A stretch of DNA of 36,229 nt from Bacteroidales bacterium (GCA_016285355.1 JAEEQP010000040.1:1-36229), one strand, 5' to 3'. Shown: positions 1 to 7,447, counted from the first letter of the stretch. The notes: a model not told the origin generated them from the letters alone. A program made the numbers and translations.

Positions 1-5
1 GGTCA

Positions 6-27
6 GCCACCCTTTGGCGGCTTTTGA
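6..27 (+). terminator. Weak terminator-like hairpin at left edge
   Basis: A GC-rich hairpin (GCCACC, loop cttt, GGCGGC, one mismatch) is followed by four T. It could end a gene lying left of the window on the plus strand. The T tract is short. Confidence 0.25.
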
Positions 28-37
28 TTTGTTTTGT

Positions 38-206
38 GTTTTCGTTGCTTGGCATAAAAAATCGTGGAACTTTTCTTACGCCTACTTAGGTGTTCCATGA
101 CCTGCCAAGCAAGTAAGTAAAGCCCACGATTACTCGTAGGCGTTTACCGCTATACTATTGCTTGGCTTGTTTGTGGAACTTCAAGTAGGCAAGTGAGAGC
201 GAAAAC
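38..206 (-). ncRNA. Candidate structured (possibly bistable) RNA
   Basis: Seen: read on the minus strand, nested complementary words pair 200-206 with 38-44 (7 bp), 183-190 with 80-87 (8 bp), 174-179 with 92-97 (6 bp) and 158-166 with 104-112 (9 bp). The apical part is an 8-bp hairpin (134-141 with 122-129, one G-U pair) closed by a GUAA tetraloop at 130-133. The words at 158-166 and 174-179 are repeated at 45-53 and 65-70, so 104-112 and 92-97 could pair with those 3' copies instead. The segment 124-131 can also pair with 60-67, which runs directly into six U. A promoter-like TATCTTTGC lies just upstream (281-288). Inferred: a regulatory leader or small RNA with two exclusive folds. There is no coding frame. 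It does not resemble tmRNA, RNase P or SRP RNA. A mobile-element end or replication/transfer site is an alternative. Confidence 0.5.
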
Positions 207-280
207 GCTTTTATAATATGTTAGTTATGTTCTATTATGTTTGTTCGATATGTTGGGTGTTTTTTGTTTGTTTATGGGTG

Positions 281-311
281 CAAAGATAGGAATTCTGTGG
301 AATGTGGAAAA
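281..311 (-). promoter_or_regulatory. Bacteroidota-type promoter facing left
   Basis: Read on the minus strand there is a TATCTTTG -7 box (281-288) with a T-rich stretch 19 bp further upstream in place of TTTG. It lies 37 bp beyond the stop codon of the neighbouring nuclease gene and would transcribe the structured region at 38-206. Sequence match only. Confidence 0.5.
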
Positions 312-324
312 TAATTGCTGGAGA

Positions 325-3300
325 TTATGATTGTTTTTTCACTTGCTTGTCATGAATTTCTCGAAGATTCTCAAGCACTTCCAAAACTGGTGCTGTTGTT
401 TCTTCACTTTCAGGAATAAAAGGATCGTCGTCCCATTCTAATGCGTTGATGGATGTGCTGGAAGATGTAATACGCCATGCCTCAATAATGACTATCGAAG
501 TGACTTCAATAGCTTCTTCAAAGCTATCCGGTACTTGGATTTGGTTGTTATCATCTATAGCTAAAGCCGTTAGTCTGCATTTGCCAAAGTGCGGTAGGTT
601 TTTTTCTAATGCATCAAGACTGGAAGTGTTGTTAGGAGTCATTGTATGCTTACGACACATTACTACAAAATACCGTCCTGTTTTCATGTCAGCGTCAGGT
701 ATCACAGGAGCGAGACACACTCGATACCATGAAGGATGGTTTTTATTGATTCCTTTTATCAAATGAACTTCAACGCCTGGCTTTCCTAATGCTATATTAT
801 CTTTCCATTCCTTAACAATCTTTTTACCTTCCGAAATGTTTTCATAAAGCAGAGCCAACAAAGGAGGTTCTTGCATGCTCTGATCAATAATGAAGCCCAG
901 CCCTTTCCAAATTGCAATATCCCACAACTGCATATTAGTTGAAACATTGTAAATAGACATTTTCTGCTGTGAAGATGTAAATTGTTTGATCTTTGCCATT
1001 TCCTTTTCTGAATCTTTAGCCAGACAAGTATAAATCTTGTTTTCTGCTTTCTGCCATTGGCTAATGGAATACTTGAATTTGTCACCTAACACCAAATAGA
1101 CCGATTTATGAAGTTGTATTAATGAAGACACCCTGTCAAATATTCTCTCTTTGTCCTGGCGTTCTTTAATCATTGTTTCCAAATCATCGTTTGAAACTGT
1201 ATTATAAGATAAAAAACGACTTATAAAATAAGCGAAACAGTGCCAATAGTCCTTACTTAAAGAATCATGATTGACACTGAAAATGTATTCTGTGTTAGAG
1301 TATCTTCTAATTTGTGAAGTTTTTTCTTTGGTCTCTTTTATCGTAATTTTAATCTCTGGATTCACAATTACTAATTCAAAATCTATAAAAGTAGCAAGCA
1401 ACGTTTCAACCGAGGCCAAGATTGTCTCCGCAACCAGCTGATTCTTTACTGAGTTTTCATAAGTAACATAAAACCGACAATTATGCGCCAGGGTATTCAG
1501 GGTAACCTCTCCATCTATTGCTATATTAAGAGCACCTATGAATTGTTCATGAATAGGCTGATTTTGTAGTAATAAAGTCCAGTCATCTTGTATCATTTCA
1601 GAAAACCGTTCATTTACTTCTTCTTTGTATCCAAGCGCATACTTTAGATAATTGGCACATAACGGCATATCAAACCTTTCAAAGATGTCGGGAAGTATTG
1701 AGATTTCATACTTGGTAAAATCAGCAGCAGCCAAATGACAACACCAGCCTCCTTCTTCCATTGTGTCTCGTTCAACAAATTCTTTTGTTTCAAACTCTTG
1801 TCTATTGTGTGCGATTACAAACAACAACTCTTTCCAATTAAGATACATAACAAGACGACCAAGCATCAATTCTATCTCACATAGTTTTGAAAGAACAGTC
1901 AAAAGAAGATGTGGTATGGTGCCTTGGGAATAGAACTCTCTAACCAAGAATGATGCAGACTTCACAAGATACGCTTTTGCACTATATGGAAGATCCATAT
2001 GATTTAGGGCTATTCCCATAAATCCACAAGCTTTAATGTATTCTTCCTCATAGCCTTCCTTAAGGAAAGCATGTATGCAATGTCCCAAATGCTTTACTAC
2101 AAGAAGATAGTTTTCCTTCTCCATCAATGTTTGCGCACGGTTAAAATGAATCAAGGCACCTTGGATATCAGATTCTCTGGCCGATGATATTTCTGCAATT
2201 CTATCCACCATTTTTTCAAATTCATCATTGTTCGTAATAACACGCCCCATCATATCAATGATTTGAGACTGGGCATCAAAACTGATGTCGGGGTAGTTGA
2301 TGCTTTTTTCAAGCAACTCTGCAAGTACTTTGATTTCTTCAGACAAATTTTCACCCATCTCTATTTGGTGAAACAACCTGTGCTCAGAAAAATAAATATC
2401 CAAAAAAAGTTGACAAGGTTGAGATAAATTGTTTTTTCCCCTCAGTGTTTTAATAAAGCCCACCTCGTTTTCTAGTTTATTGGAGTCGAAAAGCCCAAGC
2501 CGTGTGACATTTTCAATATTGGTCAGAGTATTAGTTAATAGTTCTATTGTATGCACAGTCGTATGCTCGGATGCATATTCTTTCAGTTTCAGATAGTCTT
2601 CATAGGTTGCATCAAGATCATTAAACCAGAAGAAAGATGTCCAAGCATGATTATATAATATGTTGAATGTTTGAATGGAGGTGCCGTGTATTTGAGCTTC
2701 TCTCAAAGCACGTTCAAATCGTCCTTCTGTCTCTTTTCGTGGCTTTTCCAATCCTCTGCTTAACAAACAAGTTTCTAGCAAGTCATCCACATATTGTGTA
2801 TCGAGGCCTTCTATTGAGCGTGTGAGGAGACCATCTTCTATCTTTTTCAGTTCGTCCGCACGCTGTTTATCCATTGGACCAATAATAACTGTCTTTTTTC
2901 GATATTCTTCTGAAAAATTCAACTTCTCTATAGCCAAATCTAAACACCCCTGTTCGAATACTATAAAAGAAAACCAATTACCGTCATATATTAGAACTGG
3001 GATAGAATGTTTTCGGGTTAGATTATCCTCAATTTCTAAACGTTTACTTGATTTTATCTTTTGGTTGGTAAAAAATAGAATTTTTGAATAGCCACGCCCA
3101 GTTCCAATTATTTTTTCAACATCTTTTTTTAGTTTATTCTCCCATTTATTCTGTACACTAATTGCGATTGCCCATCTTTGATCGCCCGTACTGCCTTCAG
3201 ACACCCACCATTTGTCAGAAATGGAATTATCTACAGGATAGGTCTCACCATCAACTTTTCCATCTCCTCCTCCGTCTGGACCAGTCTGCGGCTTGATGTT

Positions 3301-3546
3301 TGGTGTTACGAGACGAGATGCAACAGCCAAAGCAAAAGTCTCAAATTCAGACTGCTTTTTATCCTGAGACAATTGTTGAAGTTTCAGATCGAAGACTTCT
3401 TTGGTTAGTTTAGTTTCATAAATAATCTCTGTATCTGAGAAAAGATTACTCCTTAAACGACGATAATAAGAAAAGAAATCCTTACGCAGTATCTGAATTT
3501 CATCTTCTTCAGAGCATGTATCCTCATATAATTCTAGTTCTTTCAT
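325..3546 (-). CDS. Mrr-like nuclease domain protein with long helical C-terminal region
   Basis: 1073 aa. The N-terminal third carries a PD-(D/E)XK signature of the Mrr type: Glu69 in a helix, then the segment GPDGGGDGKVD (89-99, with Asp95 and Asp99), then VQNKW, whose Gln132-x-Lys134 fits the (E/Q)xK active-site half. The following strand-helix pattern (about 140-205) fits the same fold. The remaining roughly 850 residues are mostly helical, with TPR/SEL-like stretches around 440-620. I see no Walker A motif, HTH, signal peptide or membrane segment. Mrr-like domains cleave DNA, and fusions to helical repeat sensors are frequent in phage-defence proteins, so a single-gene nuclease effector is a reasonable inference, not proven. 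A promoter-like TATTTTTGC lies 225 bp upstream (3771-3779), which leaves a long leader. The gene is AT-rich compared with the Fic gene beside it, suggesting a different origin. Confidence 0.7.
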   Translation of the reverse strand: MKELELYEDTCSEEDEIQILRKDFFSYYRRLRSNLFSDTEIIYETKLTKEVFDLKLQQLSQDKKQSEFETFALAVASRLVTPNIKPQTGPDGGGDGKVDGETYPVDNSISDKWWVSEGSTGDQRWAIAISVQNKWENKLKKDVEKIIGTGRGYSKILFFTNQKIKSSKRLEIEDNLTRKHSIPVLIYDGNWFSFIVFEQGCLDLAIEKLNFSEEYRKKTVIIGPMDKQRADELKKIEDGLLTRSIEGLDTQYVDDLLETCLLSRGLEKPRKETEGRFERALREAQIHGTSIQTFNILYNHAWTSFFWFNDLDATYEDYLKLKEYASEHTTVHTIELLTNTLTNIENVTRLGLFDSNKLENEVGFIKTLRGKNNLSQPCQLFLDIYFSEHRLFHQIEMGENLSEEIKVLAELLEKSINYPDISFDAQSQIIDMMGRVITNNDEFEKMVDRIAEISSARESDIQGALIHFNRAQTLMEKENYLLVVKHLGHCIHAFLKEGYEEEYIKACGFMGIALNHMDLPYSAKAYLVKSASFLVREFYSQGTIPHLLLTVLSKLCEIELMLGRLVMYLNWKELLFVIAHNRQEFETKEFVERDTMEEGGWCCHLAAADFTKYEISILPDIFERFDMPLCANYLKYALGYKEEVNERFSEMIQDDWTLLLQNQPIHEQFIGALNIAIDGEVTLNTLAHNCRFYVTYENSVKNQLVAETILASVETLLATFIDFELVIVNPEIKITIKETKEKTSQIRRYSNTEYIFSVNHDSLSKDYWHCFAYFISRFLSYNTVSNDDLETMIKERQDKERIFDRVSSLIQLHKSVYLVLGDKFKYSISQWQKAENKIYTCLAKDSEKEMAKIKQFTSSQQKMSIYNVSTNMQLWDIAIWKGLGFIIDQSMQEPPLLALLYENISEGKKIVKEWKDNIALGKPGVEVHLIKGINKNHPSWYRVCLAPVIPDADMKTGRYFVVMCRKHTMTPNNTSSLDALEKNLPHFGKCRLTALAIDDNNQIQVPDSFEEAIEVTSIVIIEAWRITSSSTSINALEWDDDPFIPESEETTAPVLEVLENLREIHDKQVKKQS

Positions 3547-3675
3547 GTTTGTTTCTTTTCGTGCTTTACATTTTATTTATCACATTATCTACCAAAATCC
3601 ATCCCCAAATAGTATAATGCATTGTGGAAGGATCGCGTATCAAATGCTAGAACACATTCAACACCTCTTAGAGAC

Positions 3676-3738
3676 TTACATCCCATATTTCATCTCCCTC
3701 ATAAACTCATCGGCCACATGCTCTACAACATTCTTCAT
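3676..3738 (-). CDS. Possible 20-aa leader ORF
   Basis: A short frame, MKNVVEHVADEFMREMKYGM, sits between the promoter at 3771-3802 and the nuclease gene starting at 3546. It could be a leader peptide or the remnant of a longer gene. I do not recognise it and there is no clear ribosome-binding site. The rest of 3547-3894 holds no other gene. Confidence 0.2.
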   Translation of the reverse strand: MKNVVEHVADEFMREMKYGM

Positions 3739-3770
3739 AGTGCATCCTTCAAGAAAGATTATTTATCACC

Positions 3771-3802
3771 GCAAAAATACAAATCTTTCCCTATTTGGAA
3801 AG
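3771..3802 (-). promoter_or_regulatory. Promoter upstream of the nuclease gene
   Basis: Read on the minus strand, TATTTTTGC (3771-3779) matches the Bacteroidota -7 box and a CTTT stretch lies about 19 bp upstream. It is the only good match between the Fic stop codon and the nuclease start. The upstream half overlaps the direct repeat at 3785-3828. Confidence 0.5.
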
Positions 3803-3828
3803 TGATTTATTCCTCAATGTCCATCGGC
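3785..3828 (+). repeat. Imperfect direct repeat, left copy flanking the Fic gene
   Basis: This 44-nt segment beginning CTTTCCCTATTTGG matches 5691-5735 in about 37 positions with a single 1-nt gap, in the same orientation. The two copies enclose the Fic gene and its upstream 24-bp repeats. Confidence 0.5.
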
Positions 3829-3844
3829 AGCCTTCATTCGAACA

Positions 3845-3863
3845 GGGGGACAAATTGTCCCCC
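3845..3863. promoter_or_regulatory. Perfect 19-bp palindrome
   Basis: GGGGGACAAATTGTCCCCC has two 9-bp arms around a single central base, about 30 bp beyond the Fic stop codon. No T run follows on either strand, so it is not a standard intrinsic terminator. It could be an operator site or a transcript-stabilising hairpin. Confidence 0.4.
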
Positions 3864-3894
3864 ACTTGGATTCAGATAATCAATGACAATTGTA

Positions 3895-5406
3895 TTATTC
3901 CATCACCCTCCCAATAAACTGCACAAACCCTTCAATATTCCCCTCCACACTGGCTTGCTCCAAGGCAGCCATATACTCCTGTCGGCGTTCCACGGGAATC
4001 ACTACCCAGGGGTAACCGGCTGTTACCAATTGGCTGTTCATCACGAAACGTGCCGTGCGTCCGTTGCCGTCCATGTAAGGGTGGATATAGACAAAGAAGA
4101 AATGCCCTAAAACGGCACGTACCAGCGCATTCTCCTCTTGCATCATCAAATCCGACAAGGCACTCATCGCATCCAAAACCGCGTCAGGATTTAACGGCGT
4201 GTGCATCGAGTTGCGGATATACACCTGATGCCTGCGGTAGCCTATCAAATCCGATGCTTTCACAATGCCCGCTCTGACGCATGGCTCAAACAGCTGAAAG
4301 TGCCAGTCCTGATGCCCTTTCACATACAACTGTGCAGGTGCCTTGCCCGAAAAACAGTCAGCTACACCCTGCTTCAGCAGTTCATACGCCTGATAATAAC
4401 CTCGGGCGGCCAACGCATTCCTGCGTTCCTTGTCCTCCTCGTTTTTTTCAGGATCCCAGTTGCCACTCCGCACACGCTCCAACAGACCTTCCGTAATCTT
4501 ATAGCCCTCAATCGACAAAGAGTTATAGCTGTCCTTTACATACGTCGCATCCATCATCGCCAGCACCGAAGCAGCATCTTGTTGTATCGGCTGGACTTGC
4601 AATGTGTCTATTACCACCTTCCGCATCTGCATCCACATCAAGCGGATGCGTGAGGCATAAGGCGATTCCGCAAATGTCACTATCCGCACATTCTCCTCAA
4701 ACGGATTCTCTTCCTTCACAGTATGCCCCACTTGGCGCATCATGCGCAACAACTCATCAGCCATCTCCTCGCGTCCGATGGAGCGCAACGCACCTGCCAC
4801 GCGACCCGCCCGGGTGGTATGTCCCCCGTCGATAGCCGCCAAGACGATGGGCGAGACATCACGCAAGCTGGCAAGACAAGTCCTTGCCTCCCACGCATCA
4901 CGACGATAATAATCCGGTCCCACCATCAACAAGGCATATTCCATGGGATACAAACGCACACCATAACGCGGCTCCCGTATCACCTCTGGCGGAAGGCTTG
5001 CCTTGATGTCCACAAGCGAAGTCCCGAAAGGCAGTTGCAGGATGTTGTTTGTTCCGTCCTCGCAGCGCACAATCAATTGTTTGGGAATCACCGTCTTACC
5101 GCTGTGGAAATAGAGTGACAGCTCCGGTGACAGGCACCAAGCCCCATTGAATCTCTTGTCTAAATAAGCCGTAATGAAGTGCCAGTACGACACATACCAC
5201 ACTGTTGAATCGCCCTCACTCCCTGGCGATGACGGGATATACCATCCCTTCATGACCATCTGAAGGTATCCGCTGTTCACCAACCGTTCTGTATGTGTCC
5301 GTCCCAGTGTGTCCGCTCCCTGAATCACCAAATTGTCTCCATGGGCATCCTGATACGCCTTCAACACCGCCAATGACTCCGCCAATTTCTCTTGTATTGT
5401 TGCCAT
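3895..5406 (-). CDS. Fic family protein with N-terminal AbiEi-like winged helix
   Basis: 503 aa. The Fic active-site motif is complete at 442-450 (HPYMDGNGR, catalytic His442), so transfer of AMP or another nucleotide monophosphate to a protein hydroxyl is expected. An SxxxEG inhibitory motif (SLSIEG, about 296-301) lies before the Fic core, as in autoinhibited class II Fic proteins. The N-terminal 60 residues look like a winged helix of the kind seen in AbiEi antitoxins, with a Gly-Trp-Tyr wing at about 54-56; this could let the protein bind DNA. The gene is preceded by 24-bp tandem repeats covering its leader, which suggests autoregulation. The gene is more GC-rich than the nuclease gene beside it, and imperfect direct repeats flank it. 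The target protein is unknown. No separate antitoxin gene is visible. Confidence 0.85.
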   Translation of the reverse strand: MATIQEKLAESLAVLKAYQDAHGDNLVIQGADTLGRTHTERLVNSGYLQMVMKGWYIPSSPGSEGDSTVWYVSYWHFITAYLDKRFNGAWCLSPELSLYFHSGKTVIPKQLIVRCEDGTNNILQLPFGTSLVDIKASLPPEVIREPRYGVRLYPMEYALLMVGPDYYRRDAWEARTCLASLRDVSPIVLAAIDGGHTTRAGRVAGALRSIGREEMADELLRMMRQVGHTVKEENPFEENVRIVTFAESPYASRIRLMWMQMRKVVIDTLQVQPIQQDAASVLAMMDATYVKDSYNSLSIEGYKITEGLLERVRSGNWDPEKNEEDKERRNALAARGYYQAYELLKQGVADCFSGKAPAQLYVKGHQDWHFQLFEPCVRAGIVKASDLIGYRRHQVYIRNSMHTPLNPDAVLDAMSALSDLMMQEENALVRAVLGHFFFVYIHPYMDGNGRTARFVMNSQLVTAGYPWVVIPVERRQEYMAALEQASVEGNIEGFVQFIGRVME

Positions 5407-5502
5407 ATTAGTATATTTTGCACCGCTGTTATTAGTTTATTTTGCTTTACTAACATTAGTCTATTTTGCACTGCTAATATTAGTTTTTGACGCTGCAAAA
5501 AT
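5407..5502 (-). repeat. Four 24-bp tandem repeats in the Fic leader
   Basis: ATTAGT words begin at 5407, 5431, 5455 and 5479, exactly 24 bp apart. Each is followed by a T-rich word, mostly TTTTGC, then a more variable part. The array abuts the Fic start codon and runs up to the -7 box at 5495-5503, so it covers the whole leader. Period and position suit iterated operator sites for a DNA-binding protein, plausibly the Fic winged helix. It is not a CRISPR array, because there are no spacers. Confidence 0.65.
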
Positions 5503-5530
5503 ACGAATCTTTTTCTATTTCAACAATATA
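5495..5530 (-). promoter_or_regulatory. Promoter of the Fic gene
   Basis: Read on the minus strand, TATTTTTGC (5495-5503) is preceded about 18-19 bp upstream by TTGTT. Transcription would begin within the 24-bp repeat array, so a protein bound there would block initiation or escape. Confidence 0.6.
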
Positions 5531-5599
5531 TTTACTGCAAAAAGTAATAAAAACGCTCTGCTTTTTTGTTGCAGAAATCCAACAAGTTCAGTTGTGTTT

Positions 5600-5647
5600 A
5601 TTAGTTTATCTTGTCTTGCGACTATTAGTTTTTGCTGTTGAAATGGA
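5600..5647 (-). repeat. Second cluster of the 24-bp repeat
   Basis: Two further ATTAGT words start at 5600 and 5624, again 24 bp apart, with T-rich and TTGC words following. They lie upstream of the Fic promoter, about 5 x 24 bp from the last unit of the first cluster. Between 5530 and 5940 I see no gene apart from these repeats and the direct repeat at 5691-5735. Confidence 0.5.
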
Positions 5648-5690
5648 TACAAGCCTTGGCTATTTCACAACAAACTTCACCGTTTCACAG

Positions 5691-5735
5691 CTTCCCCTAT
5701 TTGGCAAAATGATTTATTTCTCGATTTCTATCGCC
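5691..5735 (+). repeat. Imperfect direct repeat, right copy flanking the Fic gene
   Basis: Partner of 3785-3828, about 80 percent identical by eye, sharing the block CCCTATTTGG and the block TGATTTATT. It carries one extra C after the first block. Confidence 0.5.
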
Positions 5736-5943
5736 GTTTCCCACGAGGCAATGCTTGTCGGTTTGTTGATTTCTTCCGAAAAGCAGATGTGTGCCGCCAA
5801 GGTAATTGTGCAACGGTGCGTTGCACAAAAAGTGACATAATATCCCCAAAAATAGCTGTTTTTCGCTAAAAAACAACCCATTTTGGACTGAAAAGTGACA
5901 TTTAAAGGCTGATTTGTTTGCCAATCGCCTGCGGCAACCTCCG

Positions 5944-5951
5944 TAATTTTG
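5944..5951 (+). promoter_or_regulatory. -7 box of the GNAT gene
   Basis: TAATTTTG fits TAnnTTTG and lies 20 bp before the start codon. A TTTG word occurs upstream but at a wider spacing (23 bp) than usual. Confidence 0.45.
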
Positions 5952-5971
5952 CAACCTGAAATATTTCCTAT

Positions 5972-6517
5972 ATGAACAACAAACCACAAGTGACCTTGGC
6001 TCCGTTGGAGCCTGACGACAAGGAACAATTCATCCTCGACAACCAATGGGCGTTCAAGTATGGCGCGCAACAGGAGTTTGGAATGAGGGATGAGCGTTGC
6101 GAGGAAGGCGAAGAAGTGATTTCACGCAGCACCATCGAGCACTCCATTGACGAAGAAAGCGCCGAGACCTATCGCATTGTCACGGATGGCCATAAAGTGG
6201 GCGGAATCGTGTTGACCATCGACAAGGAAACCAGGAAAGGCGATTTGGATTTGTTGTTCGTGTCGCCGGAATGTCATAGCAAGGGCATCGGTCAGGCGGC
6301 TTGGAAGGCTGTGGAAACCATGCATCCCGAAATCCGAGTCTGGGAAACCTTCACGCCCTACTTCGAGAAGCGCAACATCCACTTTTATGTGAACCGTTGC
6401 GGCTTTCACATCGTCGAGTTTTGGAACAAGTATCAACACGGTCCAGCCATTCCCGAAGAGGAAGAAGGCCACTGGAGCGAAGATGACGAGATGTTTGTGT
6501 TTAGGAAAGAAATATAG
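5972..6517 (+). CDS. GNAT family N-acetyltransferase
   Basis: 181 aa, single domain. Motif A of the GNAT fold is visible: the strand LDLLFVSP is followed by the acetyl-CoA loop HSKGIGQA (Q/RxxGxG/A type), then helix AAWKAVE. The C-terminal part (FYVNRCGFHIVEFW) matches the usual last strand and helix, and an acidic tail follows. Proteins of this type acetylate small amines or peptides using acetyl-CoA in the cytoplasm; the substrate cannot be told from sequence. It sits 63 bp before the ClbS-like gene but each has its own promoter-like box, so they may be transcribed separately. Confidence 0.85.
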   Translation: MNNKPQVTLAPLEPDDKEQFILDNQWAFKYGAQQEFGMRDERCEEGEEVISRSTIEHSIDEESAETYRIVTDGHKVGGIVLTIDKETRKGDLDLLFVSPECHSKGIGQAAWKAVETMHPEIRVWETFTPYFEKRNIHFYVNRCGFHIVEFWNKYQHGPAIPEEEEGHWSEDDEMFVFRKEI

Positions 6518-6551
6518 ACATAGGCAAAAGCTTGAGGTGCGGATTTTTTTG

Positions 6552-6559
6552 TATTTTCG
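6552..6559 (+). promoter_or_regulatory. -7 box of the ClbS-like gene
   Basis: TATTTTCG, close to TAnnTTTG, lies 21 bp before the start codon, with a CTTGA word about 18 bp further upstream. Confidence 0.45.
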
Positions 6560-6580
6560 CAGCCATAATAAATATGCATT

Positions 6581-7114
6581 ATGCCCAATCCCACCACAAA
6601 ACAAGAGTTGCTGGCAGCCATGGCTGATGGCTATGCCCAGTTGAACGAACAAATCGCCAAGATGAGCGAGGCTGAACTTGCCGCGCCTTTCACCTTTGCC
6701 GCCGACCCGAAGAAATGCGGAGTGCGCTGGCAGAACGACCGCTGCCTCCGTGACCTGCTGATTCACCTCCATGAATGGCAACTGTTGATGATCACTTTTG
6801 TGCAGAACATCCGCGAAGGCCATCCGAAAGACTATCTTCCCGACGAGTACCGCAAAAACTATCATGAGATGGACAAGATGATAGTGAAGAAGCACCAAAA
6901 CACCACTTTGAAGGAAGCCAAAGCCTTCTTGCAGCAGAGCCATGAGGAAATGCTTCGCCTCGCCGAGAGTTTTTCGGAGGAGGAACTTTTCACCAAAGGC
7001 TACTACAAAAACACCTACACTACCAGCATGGCGGCTTATTTCCTAAGTGTCGTTCCATACGGACAGGCGGTGAAAATATTGAAGATGCATCAGAAAAACT
7101 TGAAGAAAGTATAA
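6581..7114 (+). CDS. ClbS/DfsB family four-helix bundle protein (DUF1706)
   Basis: 177 aa. The layout matches the family: an N-terminal helix (TKQELLAAMADGYAQL), a WQNDRCLRDLLIHLHEW segment with the conserved RDLLIHLHEW helix, a Tyr-rich middle (DYLPDEYRKNYHEMDK), and a long helix ending in the YTTSMAAYFLSVVPYGQAVK region. The founding member ClbS protects colibactin producers by modifying the toxin; most relatives have no known substrate, so a detoxification role here is only family inference. A strong bidirectional terminator follows 22 bp after the stop codon. Confidence 0.75.
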   Translation: MPNPTTKQELLAAMADGYAQLNEQIAKMSEAELAAPFTFAADPKKCGVRWQNDRCLRDLLIHLHEWQLLMITFVQNIREGHPKDYLPDEYRKNYHEMDKMIVKKHQNTTLKEAKAFLQQSHEEMLRLAESFSEEELFTKGYYKNTYTTSMAAYFLSVVPYGQAVKILKMHQKNLKKV

Positions 7115-7136
7115 AACCCTCATCACTTAGTAAAAC

Positions 7137-7185
7137 AAAAACACGCCATAACTTATTGTTTGTTTTTAAGTTATGGCGTGTTTTT
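7137..7185. terminator. Bidirectional intrinsic terminator
   Basis: Perfect 15-bp arms (7141-7155 and 7167-7181) around an 11-nt loop are flanked by A4 on the left and T-rich sequence on the right, extending the stem to 19 bp. It serves the ClbS-like gene on the plus strand and the tRNA on the minus strand, which converge here. Confidence 0.85.
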
Positions 7186-7186
7186 G

Positions 7187-7258
7187 TAGCCCAACTAGGA
7201 CTCGAACCTAGATTTAAAGTTTAGGAAACTTCCGTTCTATCCCTTGAACTATTAGGCC
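7187..7258 (-). tRNA. tRNA-Arg (anticodon CCU)
   Basis: A full cloverleaf can be drawn on the minus strand. The acceptor is GGCCTAA with TTGGGCT plus discriminator A (two G-U pairs). The D stem is GTTC/GAAC. The anticodon stem GAAGT/ACTTT has the seven-base loop TTCCTAA, giving anticodon CCU. The variable loop is short, and the T stem CTAGG/CCTAG closes loop TTCGAGT. Total 72 nt, no encoded CCA. It reads AGG codons. Confidence 0.9.
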
Positions 7259-7275
7259 ATCGGAATTAATCCGCT

Positions 7276-7309
7276 GCAAAGGTACTACTTTTTTTGAGAT
7301 AGAAACAAG
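7276..7309 (-). promoter_or_regulatory. Promoter of tRNA-Arg
   Basis: Read on the minus strand, TACCTTTGC (7276-7284) lies about 18 bp before the mature tRNA 5' end, with CTTGT (7305-7309) as upstream element. Confidence 0.65.
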
Positions 7310-7379
7310 TGTTTTGAAAAAACGTTTGCTTTATGGTGAGATGTAGCAGAGCTCAACAGGTATGTCAGCGTGTAAAGCA

Positions 7380-7447
7380 GGCTTCGGAAAGCATGTCATC
7401 CCAGCGGTGGACGGTGTGTTGGTTTGGGATCTATGCTTTCTGAAGCC
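7380..7447. repeat. Long inverted repeat between tRNA and xth
   Basis: Arms 7380-7402 and 7426-7447 share GGCTTCxGAAAGCAT (14 of 15) plus ATCCC/GGGAT, around a loop of about 23 nt. It lies beyond the xth stop codon and may act as a 3' stabilising hairpin or be a REP-like element. The rest of 7310-7558 contains no gene that I can support. Confidence 0.5.

Noticed and set aside
38..206. Structured region considered as tmRNA, RNase P RNA or an IscB-type guide RNA
   Set aside because: The conserved sequence blocks of tmRNA and RNase P RNA are absent, and no HNH/IscB gene is visible nearby, although the left neighbour lies outside the window.
5407..5502. Short regular repeats considered as a CRISPR array
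   Set aside because: The period is only 24 bp with no unique spacers, and the units abut a promoter and start codon; operator repeats fit better.
5697..6070. Overlapping minus-strand open frames before the GNAT gene
   Set aside because: They run across the GNAT start region and the direct repeat, and their translations look like non-coding sequence.
7187..7258. tRNA-Arg 3' end as an integration site for a genomic island
   Set aside because: I found no second copy of the tRNA 3' end and no integrase gene in the window.
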